NCBI RefSeq assembly: GCF_029201545.1
Contig: NZ_CP104007.1
Span: 2,204,501-2,268,500, forward strand
Length of the DNA stretch: 64,000 nt
DNA from: Devosia sp. FJ2-5-3
Lineage (GTDB): Bacteria > Pseudomonadota > Alphaproteobacteria > Rhizobiales > Devosiaceae
Reading direction: 5' to 3'
Shown here: one piece after another, positions 54,070 through 63,151 of the stretch
Layout of the letters: the number at the start of each line of letters is the position of its first letter
How positions within the stretch are numbered: the stretch's first letter is position 1
Program-made: the position numbers and the translations under genes
The notes under the pieces: model-generated
Seen by the model: only the letters and a program-made list of their open reading frames with translations
What the model was told of the DNA's origin: nothing
Databases searched by the model: none

Positions 54070-54414
54070 GTGAACAATCTTTGGAACACAGAACGCCGTC
54101 TGTGGCAGGAAGGCGTTAGCGCTTACGAAGAAATCATGGCACCAGAATGTGTAATGGTGTTCGGGCCAGTGGGGATCATGCGTAGGCCGGAAATAATTCA
54201 GAGCATGAGCGACGCCGCCAGATGGTCGGAAGTTGAGATATCCGACACCACGCAAACTACGCCTGCTGAAAATGTTTCAGTCGTTGCGTACCGGGTTTTG
54301 GCCAGGAGGCCGGACGCAGAGACGTACGAGGCATTCTGCATGTCGACTTACATCAAGTTTGACGGAAGTTGGCGGCTTGCCCAGCACCAGCAGTCGGTAG
54401 TCCAGCGGGCCTGA
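54070..54414 (+). CDS. SnoaL/DUF4440-like (NTF2 fold) protein
   Basis: A 114-aa single-domain protein with the cone-shaped NTF2-like pattern: N-terminal helices (LWQEGVSAYEEIMAPEC), then strands (VSVVAYRVLARR, AFCMSTYIKFDGSWRLAQHQQ). Members bind or isomerise small molecules. The GTG start has AGAAGGAG upstream. It stands alone between gene-poor gaps, so no function is offered. Confidence 0.75.
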   Translation: MNNLWNTERRLWQEGVSAYEEIMAPECVMVFGPVGIMRRPEIIQSMSDAARWSEVEISDTTQTTPAENVSVVAYRVLARRPDAETYEAFCMSTYIKFDGSWRLAQHQQSVVQRA

Positions 54415-55140
54415 CTACATTTAACCACCAGACATCCGCATGATCGGGCCTAAAGAAGTTAGGTCCGGATTCCGCGTTTTCTCTCAACTTTGATCGCAGC
54501 TCGCTTCCATATTTGGTCAAGCGATCTGCGAGGTTCAACGTCCGATATGGGGCGGAAGCAGCCGTGCGGCAACGCGCCCCTTTTCCGCCGTCCAAGATAT
54601 CCCCACGTTCTCCCAAAAGTTGCCATGATTATGGCCAGAGCGAACCAGTTTGGGGGTAGCGGCAGGGCAGATATGTAGACTCAATATTGAGAGCTTTGTA
54701 CATCCGCGATGCCTTCGGAGGCAAACTGGAGCCGCAACTCGAAGGAGTGCTCGAATTGGATCTCATCTGTCTTTGCCAGCCGGACAACAACGCGTCGGAA
54801 AGCACGCGTTGAAGCAGTCACCTTCGAATGCAAAATGGGCGTCTAGGCAGATTGCAAGTCTGAAGCGGCGGCCGTCTTGCTCATCGTACGGCCAATATCC
54901 AAACCGCATTGCCTACGATCCTCGTTTTGCTCCCAAGGCAAATTGTATGACGCTGAACGCCGCAGCTCTCCGGCGCTCGACCTCTTCCGCGATTTTCTTT
55001 CACTGCTTATCCGCGACAAGCGACGAATGCACAACAGTACCATCTGCCGCGGCAGTTGAGGACGCCCCGATACATTATTCGCACCGCGCTTGAGATACGC
55101 AGTGGGCACACTGCGTCTACTTAGATCCCAATCAGCTAAA
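54415..55140. other. Non-coding gap with repeat remnants
   Basis: At about 54545-54600, GATATGGGGCGGAAGC and GCGCCCCTTTTCCGCCG form another diverged repeat copy. Overlapping ORFs on both strands from 54650 to 55169 look like random frames. No gene supported. Confidence 0.5.
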
Positions 55141-56793
55141 TCATGCGAGATACGGGCCGACTTCCTCAAAGGTGGATTGGCCTGGAACGGCCGCGACTAA
55201 CTGTTGAGTGTAGGGGTGCTGAGGGGCGTTGAAAATGCGTTCGGGGTCGCCGGATTCAACGATCTCGCCACGCTTCATAACGTGCACGATATGTGAGATT
55301 AGACGGACGACGGCCAGATTGTGGCTGATGAAGAGGTACGACAGACCAAGCTCGCGCTGCAGTTCGACCAGCAATTCGAGCACCTGCGCCTGAACAATGA
55401 CGTCGAGCGCGGACACGGCCTCGTCGAGGACGATGAGCTCCGGCTTCAGAGCTAAGGCTCGGGCGATGGCCACTCGCTGGCTTTGCCCACCTGAAATCTC
55501 GGCCGGACGCCTGTTGGCAATGTCTTGCGACAGGGCGACCTGCTCGAGCAGTTCCTTGACCCGAGCTGCCCGGAACACCGCGTCACCGATCTTGTGTAGG
55601 ATCATCGGTTCTTCGATGGACTCGCGGATTGTATACCGAGCATCCAGCGATCCGAAAGGGTTCTGGAAGACGGGCTGCATGCGACGGCGCACGCTGAAGA
55701 GGTCGCGGCCCTCAAGATGAGTGATCGGTGCGCCGTCAAAGATGATTTCGCCCGATGTGGGCTTCTCGATCTTGAGGAGCATGCGGGCGGTTGAGGACTT
55801 GCCCGATCCTGACTCGCCAACAATGGAAACTGTCTCGCCTCGCCCGATGGTCAGGCTGGAGTCCGCTACGGCGACAAAGCTTTTGTCCTTGCCGAACAGC
55901 GACTTGGTATCACCATAGATCTTGCGAAGATTGCGGAGTTCAACGAGGGGCCGCTCCTGGTCAGTGCCGCTTGCTGGGCGAGCGGCCACCAGAGGCTGGC
56001 TCTCAAGGGTCGGCGCTGCCGCGATCAGGCGGCGCGTGTAATCATGTTGCGGGTTGCGCAGGACGTCACGTGCGGCGCCGGTTTCCACCACATCGCCGCG
56101 AAACATCACCACAACGTCGTCCGCATAGTCGGCAGCAAGTCCCAGGTCATGAGTGATCAGGATCATTGCCGTTCCGAGCTTGCTCGTCAGCTTCTCAAGC
56201 TCGCGCAGGATGATCGCCTGCACTGTAACGTCGAGCGCACTTGTCGGCTCGTCAGCGAGAAGCAAGGCGGGCTCACACGCCAGGCCCGCGGCAATGAGGA
56301 CACGCTGGCGCATGCCACCGGACAATTCGTGCGGGTATTGCCGTGCCCGCCGCGCCGGGTCCGGAATGCCGACCATGTCCAGCAGCTGGATCGCGCGCTC
56401 AAGCGCTGCCTTTCCAGACGCCTTGCCATGCACACTGAGCACTTCGGCGATGGTGTCGCCGACCCGCTGCAGCGGATTGAGATTGGTCATCGGATCCTGC
56501 GGAACCAGCCCGACATTCTGGCCGCGCAGATCGCGCAACTCGGCTTCGCTCATGCGCGTGACATCGCGACCCTGAAACAGGATTTCGCCTTTGGAGACGC
56601 GGCCATTGTCCGCCAGCAGTCCGTTGATTGCTGCTGCAATGGTGGACTTGCCCGACCCGGACTCCCCGACAACCGCCACCTTTCGCCCTGCCTCAAGCGT
56701 GAGCGAAAAATTCCGGACCGCAGAGACAGGACCTCTGGAGGTGCTGAACTCGATGTCGACGTTACGGATCTGGAGAAGCGGCGTTGCGTGCAT
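55141..56793 (-). CDS. Fused double ATP-binding protein of a Dpp-type importer
   Basis: A 550-aa protein with two ABC ATPase domains, DppD-like then DppF-like. Domain 1: GESGSGKSTIAAAI, LSGGMRQRVLIA, LLADEPTSALD. Domain 2 (from about residue 280): GESGSGKSSTARMLL, ISGGQSQRVAIARAL, LIVLDEAVSALD (Ala where Pro is usual). It would drive the permeases encoded upstream. It is the last gene of the operon. Confidence 0.94.
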   Translation of the reverse strand: MHATPLLQIRNVDIEFSTSRGPVSAVRNFSLTLEAGRKVAVVGESGSGKSTIAAAINGLLADNGRVSKGEILFQGRDVTRMSEAELRDLRGQNVGLVPQDPMTNLNPLQRVGDTIAEVLSVHGKASGKAALERAIQLLDMVGIPDPARRARQYPHELSGGMRQRVLIAAGLACEPALLLADEPTSALDVTVQAIILRELEKLTSKLGTAMILITHDLGLAADYADDVVVMFRGDVVETGAARDVLRNPQHDYTRRLIAAAPTLESQPLVAARPASGTDQERPLVELRNLRKIYGDTKSLFGKDKSFVAVADSSLTIGRGETVSIVGESGSGKSSTARMLLKIEKPTSGEIIFDGAPITHLEGRDLFSVRRRMQPVFQNPFGSLDARYTIRESIEEPMILHKIGDAVFRAARVKELLEQVALSQDIANRRPAEISGGQSQRVAIARALALKPELIVLDEAVSALDVIVQAQVLELLVELQRELGLSYLFISHNLAVVRLISHIVHVMKRGEIVESGDPERIFNAPQHPYTQQLVAAVPGQSTFEEVGPYLA

Positions 56794-56810
56794 GAAATTT
56801 GTCCCGGAAG

Positions 56811-56837
56811 GTGACCGGCCGAAAAACGGCCGGTCAC
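56811..56837 (-). terminator. Perfect 11-bp stem-loop between the amidase and ATPase genes
   Basis: GTGACCGGCCG (56811-56821), five-base loop, CGGCCGGTCAC (56827-56837). The stem is uninterrupted. It stands within the operon, so it may lower ATPase expression or protect upstream mRNA; no T-tract follows on the coding strand. Confidence 0.55.
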
Positions 56838-56856
56838 TTGCTTTGGATGTCGACGA

Positions 56857-57501
56857 TTAGGCAGTCGCCGCCCAGGCCTTGCTGATGCCGTCAACGTTCA
56901 CGACATGGGCGAAGGACCATGCCATGCCATAAAGCGCGTAGTGCTTGCGCTCGGGCAGGAACTCGGCAACGGCATCGGACACAACGAAGGTGTTGTAGTC
57001 GCGCTGGCCGGCGTCGCGGACAGTCGATTCAACACAGATGTTGGCGGTGACACCGCACACGATCAGGTTGCGGATGCGCATGCCGGTGAGCACTGGCTCA
57101 AGGCGCGTGCCGTAGAACGAGCTCGGACGCGACTTGTCGATCACCACTTCGTTGGGCTGATGGCCCATTTCGGGGATGAGTTCGATTTCATCGCTGCCAT
57201 GGGCAAGCGATGCAGCCTCAAGGCGTTCCTTGGCCATTGCGCCGTATTCGAGCCCGAAATCCACGCCACCAACGGAATAGACATAGCGGGTGAAAATGAC
57301 GGGGACGCCATTCTCACGCGCCAGGTTCACAAGGCGCGTCGTACCCGGGATCGCTTCACGCAGAGGCGACACGTCGATGCCAATACGCCCCAGCGAGTCA
57401 TTCTCGTCGAAGAAAGCACGCTGCATGTCGACCACGAGCAGGGCGGTGTCCTGCTTTGGGATCGGGCCGCTATAGGCGCGGATGGGGTGAAGTTCAGCCA
57501 T
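56857..57501 (-). CDS. Isochorismatase-like cysteine hydrolase
   Basis: A 214-aa enzyme with a clear triad: D25 (LLVVDMQ), K123 (VIDKSRPSSFYGT) and C156 (GVTANICVES). This family hydrolyses amides such as N-carbamoyl compounds, ureidoacrylate, nicotinamide or biuret. It is embedded in the importer operon between the binding protein and the ATPase, so the importer probably brings in its amide substrate. Confidence 0.92.
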   Translation of the reverse strand: MAELHPIRAYSGPIPKQDTALLVVDMQRAFFDENDSLGRIGIDVSPLREAIPGTTRLVNLARENGVPVIFTRYVYSVGGVDFGLEYGAMAKERLEAASLAHGSDEIELIPEMGHQPNEVVIDKSRPSSFYGTRLEPVLTGMRIRNLIVCGVTANICVESTVRDAGQRDYNTFVVSDAVAEFLPERKHYALYGMAWSFAHVVNVDGISKAWAATA

Positions 57502-57516
57502 AGTGATATGTGCCTT

Positions 57517-59016
57517 TCAGTTAAAGACGATCATGCCGTCGGGGCGTGCGGTCCATTCCAGACCCTTGGCCACACCATAGGTGTTGGTGTCGATGAAGAG
57601 CGGGGCGTAGTAGGTGCCTGCCTGGATGGCGCGGCTGACATCAGCCAGCAGAGCGGCGCGGGTCGCCTGGTCGCCTTCAGCGAGTTCCTTGTCGAGCAGC
57701 GCGTCGATTTCTGCGCTTTCGGCAAAGCCCTGGTTGCCCGAACGGATCAGCATCGAGAACGGCAGGTCGCCATCGAGAGCGGACGGCGAGAAGCGGAACA
57801 CGTAAAGGCCCGGCAGGTCGCGGATGAACCAGTTGTTGATGAAGGTCGATGCCTCCTGCGGCTCGAGCGAGACCTGCAGACCGGCTTCGTTGAGGAAGAA
57901 GGCCAGAACCTGAGCCATCTGGTCGATCTGCGGCAGACCGGTGTTCGGGTAGGTCAACGGGATCGGCGTACCATCATAGCCGGATTCTGCGACGAGACGC
58001 TTTGCCTCTTCGAGATTGAATTCCGTCACAGGGATGGACTCGTCGTAACCGAACGTCACCGGGGCCAGCAGCTGGGAAGCCGGGGTCATCAGGCCGTTGA
58101 GCAGGCGCTCGTTCAGCGTCTGACGGTCGAGAGCCATATCGACAGCCTTACGGATGTTCGGAACCTTCAGCCAGTCATTGCCGGTGTTGAAGCCCATATA
58201 CACGACCAGGTTGGACTGCTGGTTGACCAGATCGACATTCGAGGAGCTCTGGATGACCGGAACGCTCGAAGGCCCGATCAGGGCGATGTCAACGTCGCCC
58301 GACTGGACGGCATTGGCGCGTGCAGTTTCGTCTGGAATGGTCTGGAAAACGATCGTGGGATACTGGCCCTGATTGCCCCAATACGCATCGTTACGGGTCA
58401 GCGTGACCGAAACGTCCTTGATCCAGTTATCGACGCTGTACGGACCCGAGCCAATTGGCTTGCGGCCATAGGCATCGGCGCCCATGGCTTCATAGGCAGC
58501 CTTGGACACGATGGGAACGAGCGTGAGCTGACGGTCAAACGGGGCATAGCCCTGGCTGAGGTTGAAGGTGATCTTGTTGCCTTCAGCCGAGACGCTCTCG
58601 ACCATGGTCAGGTAGCCACCGAGGCGCGACGCGGGGTCTTCCTTGGCGGTGTTGATCGTGAAGAGGACGTCTTCAGCGGTCAGCGCAGAACCATCGTGGA
58701 AGGTCACGCCGTCACGCAGGGTAAAGGTCCAGGTCTTGAGATCGTCAGAGGCGACCCATTCCGTGGCCAGACGCGGCACGGGATTGCCTTCATTGTCGAT
58801 GCCCACGAGCTGGTCAAAGACGCTGTAGAAAATGTTCAGCGACTGCAGGTCGGTGTCATAAATCGGGTTCAGGCTGGTCGGGTCGGTGACCTGGGCTGCA
58901 CGGACCACGGAGAAGTCCTGTGCGAAAGCAGCCTGCGGAACAGCCGTGCTGGCCAGTAGCACCGCGCCGGCGACGAGAAGCGTGCGACGGGTCGTCGAGA
59001 TAAGCGAGCTAAACAA
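57517..59016 (-). CDS. ABC transporter substrate-binding protein, SBP family 5 (second system)
   Basis: A 499-aa periplasmic protein with a signal peptide ending at AFA|QD near residue 33, and the family signature LRDGVTFHDGSALTAEDVLF near residue 105. Length and context fit a peptide- or small-amide-binding Dpp-like protein. It lies 15 bp from the amidase gene. Confidence 0.93.
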   Translation of the reverse strand: MFSSLISTTRRTLLVAGAVLLASTAVPQAAFAQDFSVVRAAQVTDPTSLNPIYDTDLQSLNIFYSVFDQLVGIDNEGNPVPRLATEWVASDDLKTWTFTLRDGVTFHDGSALTAEDVLFTINTAKEDPASRLGGYLTMVESVSAEGNKITFNLSQGYAPFDRQLTLVPIVSKAAYEAMGADAYGRKPIGSGPYSVDNWIKDVSVTLTRNDAYWGNQGQYPTIVFQTIPDETARANAVQSGDVDIALIGPSSVPVIQSSSNVDLVNQQSNLVVYMGFNTGNDWLKVPNIRKAVDMALDRQTLNERLLNGLMTPASQLLAPVTFGYDESIPVTEFNLEEAKRLVAESGYDGTPIPLTYPNTGLPQIDQMAQVLAFFLNEAGLQVSLEPQEASTFINNWFIRDLPGLYVFRFSPSALDGDLPFSMLIRSGNQGFAESAEIDALLDKELAEGDQATRAALLADVSRAIQAGTYYAPLFIDTNTYGVAKGLEWTARPDGMIVFN

Positions 59017-59039
59017 GTAAAATACCCCTTCTTATTTCA

Positions 59040-59879
59040 TTATGCTCGTGATGGACGGGAAGTGAGTGCCTGAGAGGCGAACTGAATTCCGCCGATCAGG
59101 AGAAAAATGGCCAATGCTGGGAACACGGTCAGCGTGCCGTTGGTCTGCAGATAGCGCTGACCTTCGCTGATCATCAGGCCCAGGCTCGGCGTTGGCGGCT
59201 GGATACCCAGGCCGATGAAGCTGAGCGACGATTCAATGGTGATGATTACGCCTACATCGAAAGCGGCAAGCACAAGCACCGACGGAATGACGTTTGGCAG
59301 CAGATGCTTGCGCATCGTCCACCAGCCAGACCCACCGGCGGTGGACACGGCAGTGATGAATTCGCGCTCGCGCAGAGACACCACTTGCGAGCGGACAATG
59401 CGGCCATAGCCGACCCAATTGGTCACGCCGAGAAGCACGACCAACAGCAGCGGATGGGAGCCGAAAACAGCGACCAGAACGATGAGGAGCAGCACAACCG
59501 GGATGGACAGCTGAATATTACCCAGTGCCATGAGCACGGCGTCAACCGGACCGCGCAGCCAACCGGCGAGAAGGCCGAATGTCAGGCCGATCATGGCGCT
59601 GATGGCGACGGCTCCGCCTGCGACCAGCAGGGACACTCTCGTGGCCATGGACAGCCGGCTGAGCATATCGCGGCCAAGAGCGTCCGTTCCCAGCGGATGT
59701 GTGCCGGACTTGAACGGCAGCTCCTGGGCAAAGAGCAGGTTCTGCTTGACCGGATCAAAGCCCGGCCAGAACGGGACCACCAACACCAGAATGGCAACAA
59801 TGGTCAGCATCAACAGCGCCAGGGCCATCGACAGACTGACGGAAATGCGCGGGCGCATTGCTGTAATCGACTGCGCCAT
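59040..59879 (-). CDS. ABC transporter permease, DppC type (second system)
   Basis: A 279-aa permease with GTHPLGTDALGRDMLSRL near residue 60, the classic DppC motif, and LREREFITAVSTAGGSGWWT as the cytoplasmic loop. The start shares a base with the upstream permease stop. Confidence 0.94.
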   Translation of the reverse strand: MAQSITAMRPRISVSLSMALALLMLTIVAILVLVVPFWPGFDPVKQNLLFAQELPFKSGTHPLGTDALGRDMLSRLSMATRVSLLVAGGAVAISAMIGLTFGLLAGWLRGPVDAVLMALGNIQLSIPVVLLLIVLVAVFGSHPLLLVVLLGVTNWVGYGRIVRSQVVSLREREFITAVSTAGGSGWWTMRKHLLPNVIPSVLVLAAFDVGVIITIESSLSFIGLGIQPPTPSLGLMISEGQRYLQTNGTLTVFPALAIFLLIGGIQFASQALTSRPSRA

Positions 59880-60796
59880 CAGGAGAGCCTCACGCGAGGG
59901 TCAAGCAGCATGTAGAGCATGTCCACGACCAGATTGATGAGAACGAAGATGCAGGCCACAGCCAGAACCCCGGCCTGAACGATAGGGTAGTCTCTCTGGG
60001 CGACGCCCTGGACGATCAACCGTCCGAGGCCCGGCCAGTTGAAGACCATCTCGAGCACGACAGTGCCGCCGACCAGCACGCCCAGATTGATGCCCGCGAC
60101 GGTAATGACAGGCAGAATGGCATTGGGCAGCATATGTCTCAGAACCAGGCGGGTGCGGCTAATCCCGCGCGAGCGCGCCGTGCGGACCCAGTCCGAGTTG
60201 CGCATCTCGTCGAAGAACGTGTTGAACAGGCGCAGATAGAGGGCCACCTCGAACGTGGCCATGGTTGCAACGGGAATGACATAGCTCGACAGCGAATTGC
60301 GACCAATTGCCGGGAGCACGCCGAGATTCACGGACAGCAACAGGATAAGCAGGATGCCGAACAGATAGGGCGGGATCGCCTGTCGCGTTGTCGCCACCCA
60401 GAGTAATGCGCTCTTGAGGCGTTTACTGTTAACAACTTCACCGATCACAGCGAGCAGAACGGCCAGCGACAGCCCGATGGCGAAGGAGGAGATCGCCAGT
60501 TCGAGGGTCGCGGGGAGCCGATCAAGCACGAGTTCAAGCGCCGGGCGCTGCTGGCGGATCGAGTTGCCCAGATCACCCTGAACGGCACCGAGCATAAAAT
60601 CCGCATATTGTTCAAGGACTGGTCGGTTCAGGCCAAGCGTTTCCCGCATGGCATCGACGTCGGCTTGCGTCGCTTGGTCCGGCAGCATAAGGCGCACCGG
60701 ATCGCCAGTCAGGCGGGCAAGGAAAAAGACAAAGGTGAGGATGACCAGCAAGGTCACCGCAGCCCACCCCATGCGTCTCAAGATATAACTGATCAT
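59879..60796 (-). CDS. ABC transporter permease, DppB type (second system)
   Basis: A 305-aa permease. It begins MISYILRRMGWAAVTLLVIL, has DWVRTARSRGISRTRLVLRH as its cytoplasmic loop, and ends MLYMLLDPRVRLS as DppB proteins do. First gene of this leftward operon; the promoter should be in the 150 bp to its right. Confidence 0.94.
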   Translation of the reverse strand: MISYILRRMGWAAVTLLVILTFVFFLARLTGDPVRLMLPDQATQADVDAMRETLGLNRPVLEQYADFMLGAVQGDLGNSIRQQRPALELVLDRLPATLELAISSFAIGLSLAVLLAVIGEVVNSKRLKSALLWVATTRQAIPPYLFGILLILLLSVNLGVLPAIGRNSLSSYVIPVATMATFEVALYLRLFNTFFDEMRNSDWVRTARSRGISRTRLVLRHMLPNAILPVITVAGINLGVLVGGTVVLEMVFNWPGLGRLIVQGVAQRDYPIVQAGVLAVACIFVLINLVVDMLYMLLDPRVRLS

Positions 60797-60949
60797 GCGA
60801 ACCCTCCGGCACCATGCTGAAGAGTTAACTGCAGACTGTCAACACTGCGTAGTCGGTGTTCCTACGATTCTGAGCGTAGCTTTATGTTTGGCGGGGCCAC
60901 GGACACCGTTGCGAGTGCTAACCCAAAGTCACAGACTATCTGAACGCCA

Positions 60950-61063
60950 TCCACCTGGGTCTACGCTGTCGCGTTCAATTCCAGTCAAGGCGCGCATTGG
61001 ACCAGCCGCCATTCGAGGTCGTGATCGACGCCTCCCTATCTTGAAGCGGAGGCCGTACGATGA
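60950..61063 (+). pseudogene. Nitrile hydratase beta-subunit C-terminal remnant
   Basis: Conceptual translation across frames gives TWVYAVAFNSSQG, then PFEVVIDA and PYLEAEAVR before a TGA at 61061-61063. This is the tail of nitrile hydratase beta subunits (VYTVRF...; DLWEPYLEPA). At least two frame changes are needed, so it is dead. Its stop overlaps the start of the next gene (ATGA), as in real NHase operons. Confidence 0.55.
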
Positions 61064-61397
61064 AGGATGCACTGGACAAGGCCTCGGCCCGTCTTCGACA
61101 AGTGGGGCAGGCACGGGCGCATGCGATAGCACTTCACCTGTCGGAGGCCGGCCATTTCTCTTGGTCAAGCTGGGCCAGTGCCCTGGGCGAGGAACTGCGA
61201 CGGGTAGAGGCCGGACCGGACTGCGGGGACCATGGATATTATCTCGTCTGACAGCGCATTCTCAAACGCCTGCTGATCGACAGCAGGTGGTCAACGCCTC
61301 GGATTTCGAGCACTATCGATCTGCCTGGGCCGCCGCCTTCCAGCGCACCTCACATGGTCAGCCCGTAGAGCTTATCGCGACCGACTTCGATCACTGA
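61060..61397 (+). pseudogene. Nitrile hydratase accessory protein, broken
   Basis: The N-terminal part is clear: MKDALDKASARLRQVGQARA, then HLSEAGHFSWSSWASALGEE and GDHGYY. A TGA at 61249-61251 stands where Trp is expected, and after a one-base shift the C-terminus resumes with ASDFEHYRSAWAAAFQRTSH and GQPVEL, matching the family's closing TPHGxPIxL. One nonsense and one frameshift, so not functional. The alpha-subunit gene is absent from the window. Confidence 0.6.
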
Positions 61398-62338
61398 CAG
61401 GCTACCGGGGCAGTTTAGCCCGGCGCCGCATTGGGGTCAGTGCACCAGATGGCCGCCGCCTGCTCCATGTGTCGCCCGTCGTGGGAGACGGACATTTCCT
61501 TCGATATCGCCGTTGCGGGTTTGAGCATCCTTTGCCGGTTCCTGACATGCCTTCCCCGCATCCAGAAAGCGGCGTTGGTGCCGGTCTTGCCGAACGCTAG
61601 ACCTTCGTTTATCGGTGTATTTCTTGCGCCTTGGAACGGCTTTTGGTGCTGCCCGGCGCTGCGCGCCTCCCGGGCTGGCCAGACTTGCAGTCCAGGTCTT
61701 TGTCGGCGATGAACATCTGGCCACATGTGGCGGAGCTGCGCCAGCAGGACGTGGAGGCGCAATAAGAACAAGACCCGATACGTCTATGGCGTCGCAGCTG
61801 AGAAAAAAGGTGCCTGCAAGGCGACTTCAGCAAATAGAAGGATGGCGCAGGCAAGCTGTGGCAGAGCCGCTCCATCGCGCAAACACCCAGTCCCGGTTCG
61901 GCCGATCTTTAGGGGCAGAAGAGCCAGTCGGTTTCAGGCCCAATAGGAACCGGCAACACGCAAATCGGAATGTCCGCTTTTCCTCGTCCGGCTGCCGAAA
62001 GCCGACGGTCCGCAGCCGGCCCCATATCGGCCAATGGCAGCAACGCAGTTAATATGGCCGCTTAGTAACAGATGTCGCCAAAACCGGACAGACCGCTACC
62101 GGCCCCGCCGAGGCTGATAGTCGAGCGTGCTGGTCACGACCGCTTCGGAAAGCCGTTGGTGATGTCGGAACGACTGAGATTGGGTCGGAGGCAGACAGGC
62201 GGCGTCGGGGTGGGCTACGTACTGTCTGCTTTATAGTCAGACGTTTTTTCGCCCCGATCGCAGCGAGTTCGGTTACCGTCCCTGAGCCGGAGCGTTGGGA
62301 CGGATACGTGTCGGTTCAGTGCCGGATCTCCCGCCACT
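61398..62338. other. Long non-coding stretch with repeat remnants
   Basis: No supported gene in about 940 bp. Several overlapping ORFs on both strands lack any family resemblance. Short remnants of the intergenic repeat (GGCGTCGGGGTGGGC near 62187, GCATTGGGGTCAGTG near 61427) suggest an insertion hot-spot or decayed DNA. Confidence 0.5.
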
Positions 62339-63088
62339 TCAGAATAAGTCGAATTGCGTCTTTAAGGCCGGCGTCGGCGACACTCCACCCTCGCGCCGAC
62401 GAAGCTCAATCTCGGCGCTGAAACGAGTGTCGATATCTCTGTCATGCGCCAATTCGTTGAGGGATGCTGAACTGATGTCAGCCCATGCCCTGCCACGCTC
62501 TGGACCGGAGCGAACACGCGGTAACAAACCCGGTTGCCGGCTCCATTCGATTAATTGGTCGGAGCCCACTGCGTTAAGTTGATCTCGAAGATGAAACGCG
62601 GTGACATATGCGTCCGGCATAGCCCGATGCGCCGGCAAGCCGATCTCATGGACGAGACCCATTGGCTTTCGCTGATAGCGCAGCATCTGGTTGGAGAAGC
62701 CATGCAATTCAGGCCAGACCCGAAGCGCCGACTTCCAAGTGCAGATCCATGACACTCCGCCGGCGAGCCTAGGCGTGCAGTATCGTTGCTCGAAAGCGGC
62801 ACGATGAGCGGCAAGTGCAAGCACACCGCCTTCGGGCTGCAGAACTTCGCTGGCCATTACTTTCCAAAACGGCGCGTCTGAGACCCATTCGTCCAAGATG
62901 TGGTGAATGGACATCGTCTCGGGGCTGATAGGCCGGCCAGGATTGACGAAGCGGTTACCGCGCTCCTCATTCAAATGCCATTCGCCGAAATCGATCGACA
63001 CTACGTCCTGCCAACCGATCTCGCAGACGTCAGTAGCCGCGTCTCCGGCTGTTTCCAGATCAATCACGCGAATTCTGCGAACGGTCAT
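62339..63088 (-). CDS. DnaQ-like 3'-5' exonuclease with ExoX-type C-terminal domain
   Basis: A 249-aa protein of the DEDDh family: Exo I VIDLETAG, Exo II region LALAAHRAAFEQRY, Exo III HRAMPDAYVTAFHL. The last 70 residues (RGRAWADISSASLNELA and RFSAEIELRRR) match the small C-terminal domain of exonuclease X-like proteins. I start at ATG 63088 (MTVRRIRVIDLE) rather than 63145. It lies 63 bp downstream of dinB on the same strand, so the two are probably co-expressed. Confidence 0.88.
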   Translation of the reverse strand: MTVRRIRVIDLETAGDAATDVCEIGWQDVVSIDFGEWHLNEERGNRFVNPGRPISPETMSIHHILDEWVSDAPFWKVMASEVLQPEGGVLALAAHRAAFEQRYCTPRLAGGVSWICTWKSALRVWPELHGFSNQMLRYQRKPMGLVHEIGLPAHRAMPDAYVTAFHLRDQLNAVGSDQLIEWSRQPGLLPRVRSGPERGRAWADISSASLNELAHDRDIDTRFSAEIELRRREGGVSPTPALKTQFDLF

Positions 63089-63151
63089 ACTCGCTCCAGA
63101 TGCAGCACCTTGTCTCCAACGCGTCCGACCCATTGTAGGTCGCATCCGGAG

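Noticed and set aside
54650..55169. Overlapping ORFs of 108-147 aa on both strands
   Set aside because: Composition is typical of random frames and neither has a ribosome binding site or recognisable motif.
61415..62052. Several ORFs of 88-145 aa on both strands
   Set aside because: Mutually overlapping, Arg-rich, no motif; they lie in a stretch of decayed repeats and pseudogenes.
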